Of a stretch of DNA of 64,000 bases, positions 41,201 to 48,899 are shown in pieces. A program made the translations under genes and the position numbers. Each line of letters starts with the position of its first letter. The stretch's first letter is position 1. The notes below the pieces were generated by a model, which did no database searches, was not told where the DNA came from, and saw only the letters and a program-made list of their open reading frames with translations. The stretch is from a bacterium (lineage in GTDB: Bacteria; Planctomycetota; Planctomycetia; Kolteriales; Kolteriaceae), in assembly GCA_019748235.1 (NCBI GenBank), contig JAIEPU010000110.1, positions 1 to 64,000 on the forward strand. Reading direction: 5' to 3'.

Positions 41201-41832
41201 CCTGGCTCTCTACATTCTCCCATGACGATCGATTTGTCTGTGTGTTGAGTAACAGCTCGATCAGCATCATCGACACACAAACCGGAAAAGTCTTTAGCGA
41301 ATCCTCTTTGCCTGCTGGCTATTCGCCCAGTGGCAACTGTCATCAAATCGAGTTTAGTCATGACGATGAAAGCATTATATTCGCGAATGTGGAGAACACA
41401 ACGGTGGCGAATGATAAGTGTCCCTGTTTCATCTATCACTTATCGAACCGGAGTCTGAGCGATTTTGGCGAAGGATGTCATGGGATATGCTTCTCTCTCA
41501 CGGGCCAGTATGCGGTGAAAATTGGCGTAGGCATCGAAGAGCGTTGCGAATTGGTCGATTCGATCAGTGGCAAACTGATTCGTACACTGTCGTGTCATCA
41601 TGTAAGTTCCGCAAGTTTTTCTCCTGATGGCCGTACGATTGCCATCTGTTGCGGTGATGGCTTTCTGCGATTGTCGCACACGACCACCGGCCAAGAGTTA
41701 TTGACCTTGGGATATGTCGGAAATGGCCCAACTTCTGCTCGCTTTTCCGTAGACGGCAAGCGAATCGTCGCCTGGAGTTCTCAACAGTGTACTTATTCTA
41801 TCTTCCCCATTGGCAAATCGGAGTGGGACTAA
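38248..41832 (+). CDS. Ser/Thr protein kinase with WD40 repeats
   Basis: FKIVRELGRGGLGLVLLANDPLLRRQVALKVPK, GVLHRDLKPANVLI, ITDFGLAKI; WD40-like C-terminal half; overlaps sigma gene by 14 nt. Confidence 0.93.
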   Translation: MTPRNSPPDDEGADHDQRIVDLLLLRQRQLIEESVLHTPLLKLDSSSATEETAIEDASLLDEASELEECLLLLEQARREESARDAKESEQPTDKNSPPSDDHLSDSSHLFEEYLNHLDESDGNSLATAPSGALLEKQQIGRFKIVRELGRGGLGLVLLANDPLLRRQVALKVPKPEVLFTPNLRHRFRREAMAAARLTHPGIVPVYEVGEAGPIMFIAAAFIEGKSLAASLHELGRPDDPRIGASIIADLADAMHYAHSQGVLHRDLKPANVLIEPRPVDAPSTEEKAASATAITSWNDPRTVKITDFGLAKIIDLAGDETRSGAIIGTPAYMAPEQAKADLGQIGPLADVYALGAILYELLTGDAPFRAPSDAEMLRLVVSEEPVPPRQLNPLCPRDLEAICLKCLEKSPTQRYQSAGELAVDLRRFLAGEPTIARPLSMMGQVIRWAGRNRSLAVMLSAVVLLLLGVAIVSTVAAVLLNKAWKRADENAHSEWLAREEAQQLRERSEKQLFAHMERNYATEIASAYHSADNGEYSAVTRSLELFKPVKGIPDVRGWEWHYLNERNEEAKSFSSHLRQITGDGSPVYCVQFTNQGGELYFGTKEGNLFIHDSRDFKLANRIHAHNSCINSITLSRDATRVITTSCDKTAILWDTANWRRIAELTFDTEVWTAQYAPDGGTFVLCSNGLVPNSSELRLCNSHTGEVIAKWKANQDINRLVFLDERTLVGANLAGKFTQWNMSRSVPDEGEPAISKSPVVPRPYRNGLIWSPDLRHLAYFSIDGGAHSLGIFDTLTRHSRHFSHGGYTDMRGAFSPDGRMLVLPHGGLQMEIRALITGAQLGTLVGHRERIENVTISPDSKIIATASSDGTVNLYSIKSPKLFTRNFKEGHYVTSISTDMKRAFLIQLPGDALEVIDLSQYALLARYETIGEFPFSELYVHNVSHNERWALFATRPHAGNHSIEDRTLLLFDLKLRRIVWRGPAHSWLSTFSHDDRFVCVLSNSSISIIDTQTGKVFSESSLPAGYSPSGNCHQIEFSHDDESIIFANVENTTVANDKCPCFIYHLSNRSLSDFGEGCHGICFSLTGQYAVKIGVGIEERCELVDSISGKLIRTLSCHHVSSASFSPDGRTIAICCGDGFLRLSHTTTGQELLTLGYVGNGPTSARFSVDGKRIVAWSSQQCTYSIFPIGKSEWD

Positions 41833-41925
41833 GGGAGTTGCTTTCGGAAACCCGGACGTTCTCGGGGTTGTCGAACCATTTTTGCGGTAGTTCAATTTCT
41901 ATCGCGATGGAGTTCGAGGCGGAAA

Positions 41926-43137
41926 TCACTTTTTACTGCGTTTCATATCTTTCGAGTTCCGAATCGCAATGCTCTTACTTATTGTCTTCTTGGCCTTTTT
42001 CTTTTCCACAGGCGCTTTAGCTATCTCTGTGGTTCTCAGTTCCGCTTCGATCTGTTCGACGGTCGGCAATGCCGATTGCAGACTCACCGGCAGAGCGCGG
42101 GTTAGTTCGTAGCTGGAAACGCCGATCGGCTTGTCGATGCCGCTGAGAGCATATTCGGCAAGTACATTGTCCTTTGTCTGACAGAGAATCAGTCCGATGG
42201 TGGGTTGGTCGTCAGAGTGCCGCATTTGGTCATTGACGACGTTGCAGTAGAAGTTGAGCTTCCCTGCATATTCCGGCTTGAACGTGCCTATCTTTAAGTC
42301 GATCACCACAAACGCTCGCAACCGGAGATGGTAGAAGAGCAGGTCGACATAGAAGTCTTCCTCGGCGATCGTGAGCCGATACTGCCGACCTACGAATGCG
42401 AAACCCTGTCCGAGTTCGAGCAGGAACTTCTCCAAGTGCCGAACAAGCTCGGTTTCCAATTCCCGCTCGTGGAACGGTTCGTCGAGGGTGAGAAAGTCGA
42501 AGATATACGGATCTTTGAGCGTTTGCTGAACAAGGTCGGATTGAGGGCTGGGCAAGAGTTGCTTGAAGTTGGTGACCGCCTTGCCTGATCGCGCGTGTGC
42601 CTTCCCATCGATCATGAGAGTGAGGACGTTGCGACTCCAACCGTTTTCGAGCGTCTGCTCCATGTACCAGCGTCGTGCGGCTAGGTCTTTGATCTTTTCA
42701 ATCAGCACGACGTGATGAAACCAAGGAATGGACCAAATCAAGGAATCCGGCGTTTTCGCCGCAAGCTGCGGCACTTTTGCGGTAGATCTTAATTTCGCCG
42801 CAAGCTGCGGCGAAAATTGCGAAGGATCGGGGTAGGCCCGAAAAAACGCGATCATGCGATCGATGTTTCTCTCCGAGAACCCTTTGATCCCCGAGAGTTC
42901 ATTCCGCAGTTCCACCGACAGGCGGGGAATAACCGAGGCACCCCACCCTTCCCTCTTTTGCCGCTGGTCGATCAGTCGGCCAATGTCCCAGTAGAGACGA
43001 ACAAGCTCCGCATTGACCGAAAGCATTGCCTTCGCCTGGGCGGTCTGGATACGCAGCTTCACTTCCCCAAGCAGGTCGGAGAATCCGCTCGGCAGCGATC
43101 CAGAGGATGCTATGGGAGGAAGTCGCTTCTTAGTCAC
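41926..43137 (-). CDS. PDDEXK nuclease-domain protein, DUF1016/YhcG family
   Basis: LVRLYWDIGRLI, IPWFHHVVLIEKIKD, GFAFVGRQYRLTIAEEDFYVDLLFYHLRLRAFVVIDLKIGTFKPEYAGKLNFY. Confidence 0.92.
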   Translation of the reverse strand: MTKKRLPPIASSGSLPSGFSDLLGEVKLRIQTAQAKAMLSVNAELVRLYWDIGRLIDQRQKREGWGASVIPRLSVELRNELSGIKGFSERNIDRMIAFFRAYPDPSQFSPQLAAKLRSTAKVPQLAAKTPDSLIWSIPWFHHVVLIEKIKDLAARRWYMEQTLENGWSRNVLTLMIDGKAHARSGKAVTNFKQLLPSPQSDLVQQTLKDPYIFDFLTLDEPFHERELETELVRHLEKFLLELGQGFAFVGRQYRLTIAEEDFYVDLLFYHLRLRAFVVIDLKIGTFKPEYAGKLNFYCNVVNDQMRHSDDQPTIGLILCQTKDNVLAEYALSGIDKPIGVSSYELTRALPVSLQSALPTVEQIEAELRTTEIAKAPVEKKKAKKTISKSIAIRNSKDMKRSKK

Positions 43138-43276
43138 TCGGGCTCCTTTTTGGTATCCGAACGATAAAACCAGATCTCTTTGAAAACAGCCACAGATTCC
43201 TTCATGGATCAGAGTTGGCCAATGCTGGGCGACCCGTCATGAGGGGCCTAGACAAAGCGAGGATAAACAGTGACTG

Positions 43277-43504
43277 TTATGCAGATGATTCAATGAGTGC
43301 GACTATTGCCCGGCGAGCCGGTTCGTCCAACTTTGGCCATGCCGCAATGATTCGCGTCAGGTCGCAATCCATGAGTGCGCCGGATTCTGCGCCGCCCTCT
43401 TCCAAAACAATGGCGTTTTCCAAGGGTTCAGGGGTAGGTTCAAATCCCTTTCGGTCGAACACGCTAATGCTGATTTGACATAGTCGGCCTAGATGTGAAA
43501 TCAC
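43277..43504 (-). CDS. Small protein with motif RIIAAWPKLDEPARRAIVALIES
   Basis: 75-aa ORF; motif resembles RIADAWSCLSPNIREAILTLVDA in ORF 45164-45883. Confidence 0.5.
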   Translation of the reverse strand: MISHLGRLCQISISVFDRKGFEPTPEPLENAIVLEEGGAESGALMDCDLTRIIAAWPKLDEPARRAIVALIESSA

Positions 43505-44421
43505 TGCATCGCAGCAGTCCGCTCCACTATCAAATTCACAAACTCTTTCCTCTTGTCGCTCGAAACAAAGCTGCGGTCAATTAATTCGGTCGCTTTTGTT
43601 TGAGATCCAACAAGTTCACTGACAACACGCATGACCGGCTTCTCGGGAAGATTGCAATAACGTGCGAACTCAAGCCAATCGGCTCGATCGAGCCGATCTC
43701 TCTTGCCGGCGATGGGCAACGCGAGTTGATCGTCAGGGATCACCAGCCGAGTGCAGACGAGATCATAAGCAGGCGTAAGCTGAATGACGCCGTCTTCACT
43801 TGTCAGCAGCGAAAAATTCTTTAAGTGCATATCGCCATTGCCTGACCACCAGATGAAGAGCATCAGGCGATAGAGCTTGAATATTTCCACTAATGGTTCA
43901 GTCGCGTACTTGCGAATAAGGCGGACGCATAACTCCGCCGAGCCGTCATACTTCTCCTTGGGAGATTTCTCGGCAATCTGGCAGAAATCTTCCTGGCGTA
44001 GCTTCCTCCCATCGGGAAGACGATCAAAACGTCGCACGACATAAGCGAGCGATCCGTCCTTAAGGCTGACGAGTCCGCTTGGCGCGACTTCGATGCCAAC
44101 GAGTTTTGCCAATTGGGTGGTGAGGTGCTCGTTCTCTGGCAGGAACGGATAGGTTTCCGTTTGCGGCTTCAGGATATAGCGTCCGCCTTCGGCCTCGACT
44201 TGAAGTGTCTCGCGATCAGCGGAAAGCCCGACGGATATCTTCTTCTGTATGCCTGATAGCGACGTATGCCCGACCATCGCCAGCGCCGCCGTATGGAGCT
44301 TGCCTAGCTCGATATCGAGATGTGGCACCTTCGCTGTGCCAAAGAGGCCGCGAAGGCAACGGGCATGGTAGTCGGATTCACCGCGCGTGTTTTCGAGACA
44401 GATGCGGCACACCTTGCTCAT
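43501..44421 (-). CDS. hipT: HipT-like kinase toxin (HipA C-terminal core)
   Basis: GHTSLSGIQKKISVGL, RYILKPQTE, WWSGNGDMHLKNFSLL, TPAYDLV; N-terminal CRIC...HARC zinc-like motif; start chosen at MSKVCRIC. Confidence 0.85.
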   Translation of the reverse strand: MSKVCRICLENTRGESDYHARCLRGLFGTAKVPHLDIELGKLHTAALAMVGHTSLSGIQKKISVGLSADRETLQVEAEGGRYILKPQTETYPFLPENEHLTTQLAKLVGIEVAPSGLVSLKDGSLAYVVRRFDRLPDGRKLRQEDFCQIAEKSPKEKYDGSAELCVRLIRKYATEPLVEIFKLYRLMLFIWWSGNGDMHLKNFSLLTSEDGVIQLTPAYDLVCTRLVIPDDQLALPIAGKRDRLDRADWLEFARYCNLPEKPVMRVVSELVGSQTKATELIDRSFVSSDKRKEFVNLIVERTAAMQ

Positions 44422-44750
44422 TGCCCTTCCTCCTCTGGAAGGATTTCCACCGCGCCAATGCAATCGGCGCACGTGGCGACGAGCAATCCGAACGCATCGT
44501 CCTTGGAGATTTTGAGCTTCTTCGTCGCAAGCTCCAGCAACCATCCTTCAGGAAGAAGGTTTTCAAAAAAGGGATGCAGTCCCTCTGAGATGTATGGCTC
44601 AGGGCGCAGGGGAAGGGTTAGCGATACCGGCACAGCATCACGTAGCGCGAGCCACCATGCATCATAAGCAAAGATGACATGTTTACCCGTTTCCACAAGC
44701 ATGCCGACCGGCTGACCATCCAGGCGCACAACGGCTCGACGTTCCTTCAT
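44418..44750 (-). CDS. hipS: HipS-like protein (separate HipA N-terminal subdomain)
   Basis: VRLDGQPVGMLVETGKHVIFAYDAWWLALRDAVPVSLTLPLRPEPY...FFENLLPEGW; 4-nt overlap with hipT. Confidence 0.85.
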   Translation of the reverse strand: MKERRAVVRLDGQPVGMLVETGKHVIFAYDAWWLALRDAVPVSLTLPLRPEPYISEGLHPFFENLLPEGWLLELATKKLKISKDDAFGLLVATCADCIGAVEILPEEEGQ

Positions 44751-44977
44751 GACTGTTCATCCTGGCGGGGAGCATCCACGATCCCCAGCGACTTGCCAAA
44801 CACGGCGAGCACTTTGTTGACCACGCTCAGTCGGACGGAGGGTTTGCCGCGTTCAAGTTCCGAGACGAAGCGAGTGCCGACACCAGCCAGTTCTCCCAGC
44901 TCGCGCTGCGTCATCCGGCCCGCCTTGCGACGATCCCGAACGAACGCTCCGATTGTTTCCTCGAATCCCTTATCCAT
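44747..44977 (-). CDS. hipB: HipB-like Xre-family HTH antitoxin/regulator
   Basis: RRKAGRMTQRELGELAGVGTRFVSELERGKPSVRLSVVNKVLAVFG; 4-nt overlap with hipS. Confidence 0.88.
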   Translation of the reverse strand: MDKGFEETIGAFVRDRRKAGRMTQRELGELAGVGTRFVSELERGKPSVRLSVVNKVLAVFGKSLGIVDAPRQDEQS

Positions 44978-45001
44978 TTCTCGCTCATTTCGGCCATTTT
45001 C

Positions 45002-45161
45002 ATTCCCGAACGGGAGTATTTTGACAGCTTCGAGTCAGTTTAGCTCGTTTTGGGGCCAACTTCAACAAGTATAATACCGATCGGGAATATAAAGATGGCT
45101 TTAGACCTCATTGATCCCCCAATCAGCAACAATTGGCTTGAATAATCCCGATCGGGAATAT
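45002..45161. promoter_or_regulatory. Three palindromic HipB-like operators, about ATTCCCGATCGGGAAT, at exact 71-bp centre spacing
   Basis: CCCGAACGGG centred 45009.5, CCGATCGG centred 45080.5, CCCGATCGGG centred 45151.5; upstream of hipB start at 44977. Confidence 0.75.
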
Positions 45162-45163
45162 GT

Positions 45164-45883
45164 TTACGGCTGGCGGCTTGCGAGTCCCGCCTGAATCACG
45201 TCAAAGAATGCCAGATCAGCATTCCGCCATTCTTCCTCCCGAAGACATCCTTGAATGATGCTTCGACACTCTCTGGCCAGTCGCCAAGTCAGACGATCAT
45301 CTCGTCGATCATCGCGAGCAGTTTCGATCTCACGATGATTATGCCGGCCGATCGTTATTCGCCCTGCATCCACGAGGGTTAAAATCGCCTCGCGGATGTT
45401 GGGCGAGAGGCAGGACCAGGCATCCGCAATACGCCTCACTGAATCTGGAAGATTGTTAGTGTCATTCGATGAATGGCAATGATCAAAGGTGCCATTGGAG
45501 TGATGCAAAGGCACGACACTCCCCTGCCCTTCCAACGGCAAAGCATGATCACACCGCTGAATTTGCGAATCGATGTTGGAAAACGCATTCTCCGGTGTGA
45601 GGGCGAGGATCTTCGACTGGATTTTGAGAGACTGATGCGGCCCAATTTTGAGGCCATCACAGCCCCTTAATTCAACTGCGTCGTTTAACGCGTCGTCACC
45701 GTTGAAAATCGTCAAATTTTCAGGCCATTCGTGGACTTGTTCGAGTCCCTCACCGCCCACTCTTTTCATTTGTAATAACTCGCATTCTTTCGCAAACCTA
45801 GGTAAATCAGCCAAATCGACATTAGAAGCTTTCCTGCTTGCGACGCCAAACGATGGGTTTCGAGCGTGCTGCGCTGGATTCAC
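45164..45883 (-). CDS. Chimeric ORF across attR: 3' part of older integrase (host side) joined to this element's predicted integrase tail
   Basis: LPRFAKECELLQMKRVGGEGLE aligns without gaps to integrase FPGFASTCDLMHKCLVGGEGLE; then 191-aa tail QVHEWPEN...ending at 45164. Confidence 0.6.
   Translation of the reverse strand: MNPAQHARNPSFGVASRKASNVDLADLPRFAKECELLQMKRVGGEGLEQVHEWPENLTIFNGDDALNDAVELRGCDGLKIGPHQSLKIQSKILALTPENAFSNIDSQIQRCDHALPLEGQGSVVPLHHSNGTFDHCHSSNDTNNLPDSVRRIADAWSCLSPNIREAILTLVDAGRITIGRHNHREIETARDDRRDDRLTWRLARECRSIIQGCLREEEWRNADLAFFDVIQAGLASRQP
45739..45761 (+). repeat. attR: attR: GTTCGAGTCCCTCACCGCCCACT
   Basis: Identical to 2945-2967; partial tRNA 3' end without the rest of a tRNA. 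Confidence 0.88.
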
Positions 45884-46040
45884 ATCTCAATTCGGATCAG
45901 CGAAGACTGTCGAATGAGCGTCGCCGCGCTACGAGTCGAATTATGCAGACGACCGACACGCACCAATGGGAGTGCCAACGAAATAAGCGGCGTTCGATCC
46001 TGAATTCGTTGAGCGAGTTCAATCCATCTCTTCTCGTGGA

Positions 46041-47240
46041 TCACCGTTCTCCGTTAGATTGTGACGGGTCAGGTATCTCGTGTCCGGCCTTGCTCAACAA
46101 CGAACAGATTCTGGCGCGCAACTCCCCGTCTTCTCCGGCACTCTTAGCGATCTCTAAGAATACATCCGCGTGCCGGGACACGATTGCTCCTCCCTGAGGA
46201 AGCCGTTCCATGACACTCAAAAAGCGATCCTTTTCGACTGCATCCCAATCGAAGGCCCAACGATGTCTAATCCCAAATGAGTAGTTGGATACGTCAGACT
46301 CGAGTTTGTCTGCGAATACTTTCTGCACCCAGGCTGCCGAATCCGTTTCAGCTACGACTTTTAGGACGTCAAGCAATTTCGGTCGTGGATCACGATAGGC
46401 GAGATGTGGAGGTGGAACCCAGTGCGGTGGGAAATCGTCATGAACGTGTTTGGACATCAACTGGATCGCTTCTTCGATTCGATTCTTGGCAAGGTCGTCC
46501 TCGACCGCGTGACGCAATTGCTGTTCAGGCTGCTTGAACGGTAAGAGACCGAATAAGCCGAGAATCACACAAATTGGAAGAGCCCAGACAACCCAACCGA
46601 TTCTGGATGATTGCATTGGTTCAACTGACGGCACCTTCCAGTCGCGTCTGGCGATGACACCAATCACAATGCCTCCGAGCAGCCACACCAACCAGCTAAA
46701 CCCGCCGAAAAGAAAAACCAATAGTGCGGCGCTCTGGATTGCATTTTCGCTTGCGGAAAGGCGGACCCCGCCCATTACGTTGATGATAGGAATTGGTGTG
46801 AGTAACAGCGTCCCCAGAGCCACTGAGTCAGCGAAAAGCATGACGAGCCAGAATGCGGCAACGACGCTCGCTCCAAACAGAACATGGACTACGCGTGTTA
46901 TGAGCATTACTCGCCACAGCGATACCAATGCCAAAAGGTATAAATTTGCAATAGTGGAATTGCCGGCGGACATGAACCGCTCAACCGGTATCGCATAAAA
47001 CCATGCAATTGGCCCGGTCATCCAATACAGCGATAGAAACGAGATGTACATCCGACCGAATGCAGGCCGCTCAATAAATCGCCGCAACCCTGCCATGTAA
47101 ACAAGAGAATAAAGCAGAAACGATGTTACCGTCGAGGCGACGAAGGGTATCAGCAAAAGCCAGGGTTCATGATAAAGGTCTGCACCGTCATATTCGCGTG
47201 CGAGGCCAGCCGACAATACAAATAAGGCTCCCAAACCCAA
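46041..47240 (-). CDS. Multi-pass membrane protein of unknown function
   Basis: Six or more hydrophobic segments (Yip1-like appearance) and soluble C-terminus. Confidence 0.7.
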   Translation of the reverse strand: MGLGALFVLSAGLAREYDGADLYHEPWLLLIPFVASTVTSFLLYSLVYMAGLRRFIERPAFGRMYISFLSLYWMTGPIAWFYAIPVERFMSAGNSTIANLYLLALVSLWRVMLITRVVHVLFGASVVAAFWLVMLFADSVALGTLLLTPIPIINVMGGVRLSASENAIQSAALLVFLFGGFSWLVWLLGGIVIGVIARRDWKVPSVEPMQSSRIGWVVWALPICVILGLFGLLPFKQPEQQLRHAVEDDLAKNRIEEAIQLMSKHVHDDFPPHWVPPPHLAYRDPRPKLLDVLKVVAETDSAAWVQKVFADKLESDVSNYSFGIRHRWAFDWDAVEKDRFLSVMERLPQGGAIVSRHADVFLEIAKSAGEDGELRARICSLLSKAGHEIPDPSQSNGER

Positions 47241-47759
47241 AGCACCACGCGTGGATGCAATTTGGAGGATTGCTTGCCGATTACCAACAAGGTACCCAAG
47301 TACTGTGAAAATAGAAATGAGTCACCTTAGCGATGCTTGCATGTTAAAGGAGCGTTGCCATATTGGGCGGCGAATCACATACGACGACTACTTGGATGAC
47401 ATTATAAACCGCACCGTCCGCATCCTCCAACGCCAGCGCAGAGATGGCTACGAGCCTTGGTTGCTCGACGACCAGAACTTCAAGCAATTCATCGTTATCG
47501 CCATCAGCAACTGGATGATAACTGCAGGTCCAACTTGCCGGCAACATCCCGCCAGGGTCAATAGTCGCAAAGCAGTCCACTCACCAAGAGCGTGACCACG
47601 TCGTTGACGTCCTGGCATAGTAGAGTCGAGCTCGCGCAACTCCGGAACCGTCCAAGGACACGCGCGCGAGTTGTCCTTCGTGCATCAACAGTCATCTCTA
47701 AACTGCCTTGAAGCACGACTAAACGTGGCGAGATGATCATCTCGCTTGGCAATCGGTTG

Positions 47760-48401
47760 TTAGAAGTCTTCGGGAGGAGGTCCGTTCTGAGGGCCAAATC
47801 CACCGGGCCCACCTCCAGGAGCACCGTTTCCGCCAGGACCTCCGGGACCGCGATTGGCCATCTCCGCCAGTTGCTGCTGTTGATCTTGCGTTAGAATTTT
47901 CGCGAGCTTTGCATCGACTTCCTTTTGAAGGGCGTCGATCTTCTTCTTTTGCGCCTCGGTCAGGTTCAACTCATCCTGCAGATGCTCGGGCAGAATTTGC
48001 CCTGGTTTAGGGGGCGCTCCCATTCCGCGTCCGTTGCGGCCCATTTGCCCGTTCTGCCCTCCACGATTCCCTTGCCTCCCAGCGTTCTGTGCGAACGAGC
48101 GAATTTCATCCTGTGTCACGGAACCGTCACTATTGGAGTCGATTCTTTTGAACATCATCTGAAGACGTTGGTCGGTGACTTCGTCACTCGTTAAGACGCC
48201 GTCTTGATTCGCATCCATATTCATCAGACGGCCAATCATCACCTGGGGATCCATCTGTCCCCCCTGCCCCCGACGCCCATTCGGAGGGCCTCCAGGCGGC
48301 TGCGCCATCGCTTCTGAGCAAAAGACAACAAGAAACAACATCAAAATGGAAGATCCCAGTCGCATGGCTAACCCCTTTGGCCCGCGGTAAACACGTTTCA
48401 C
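47760..48401 (-). CDS. Secreted EF-hand protein
   Basis: Signal peptide LGSSILMLFLVVFCSEAMA and two EF-hands MDANQDGVLTSDEV, IDSNSDGSVTQDEI; Gly/Pro-rich C-terminus. Confidence 0.85.
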   Translation of the reverse strand: MKRVYRGPKGLAMRLGSSILMLFLVVFCSEAMAQPPGGPPNGRRGQGGQMDPQVMIGRLMNMDANQDGVLTSDEVTDQRLQMMFKRIDSNSDGSVTQDEIRSFAQNAGRQGNRGGQNGQMGRNGRGMGAPPKPGQILPEHLQDELNLTEAQKKKIDALQKEVDAKLAKILTQDQQQQLAEMANRGPGGPGGNGAPGGGPGGFGPQNGPPPEDF

Positions 48402-48642
48402 ACTTCTCTTTCAACGATGGCCCCAGTCTGAATATTGCACGATTGTCGTCGTCGAAATGAAAACGAGGGAGCACGCTTGTTGCTCCGTTCAAAGAATGCC
48501 TCTCGAAAGGAATTGTTGCGATCGTTCAAGGTGAACCTTTCGAAAGGATTCTCTCCCTTTCTCTGACTGACAATCGGTGCAAGAAAACGGAGGTGTGCCA
48601 TGCGAGCGGAAGACTTCAACGATCTCCCCTTTTTTCGAACGG

Positions 48643-48810
48643 ATGAGCAAACGTAGAAAAGGCTTCCCGTCAGAAACGAAGGTGAAACGGGGAGTGCGAA
48701 TTGTTCACGGGAACAAGCTCCTCACCGAGAAACTCGGACGAAATGACCTTTGCCCATGCGGTTCAGGCAAGCGATTCAAGAAATGCTGCCTCACACGAGG
48801 GTTGTTTTGA
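48643..48810 (+). CDS. SEC-C motif small protein
   Basis: [20 protein letters not shown]; start chosen at MSKRRKG. Confidence 0.75.
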   Translation: MSKRRKGFPSETKVKRGVRIVHGNKLLTEKLGRNDLCPCGSGKRFKKCCLTRGLF

Positions 48811-48899
48811 CGGCTCGAACCGCGACGACTTTTTTTAGAGAGTAACATCGCTCCGCTTGGTTACCTTGTGCTGACAAGGATTATCAGAGGGGCGTTCAT

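Larger units (their letters stand above)
2945..45761. mobile_element. Integrated mobilizable plasmid-like element in tRNA-Val, about 42.8 kb
   Basis: Exact 23-bp direct repeats at both ends (attL overlaps tRNA 3' end), integrase next to attL, and ParA/ParB, MobF relaxase, VirD4-like ATPase, RPA-type Rep, iterons and ArdC inside. Confidence 0.88.

Noticed and set aside
45838-46197. 119-aa plus-strand ORF right of attR
   Set aside because: Overlaps the membrane-protein gene on the other strand and has no motif support.
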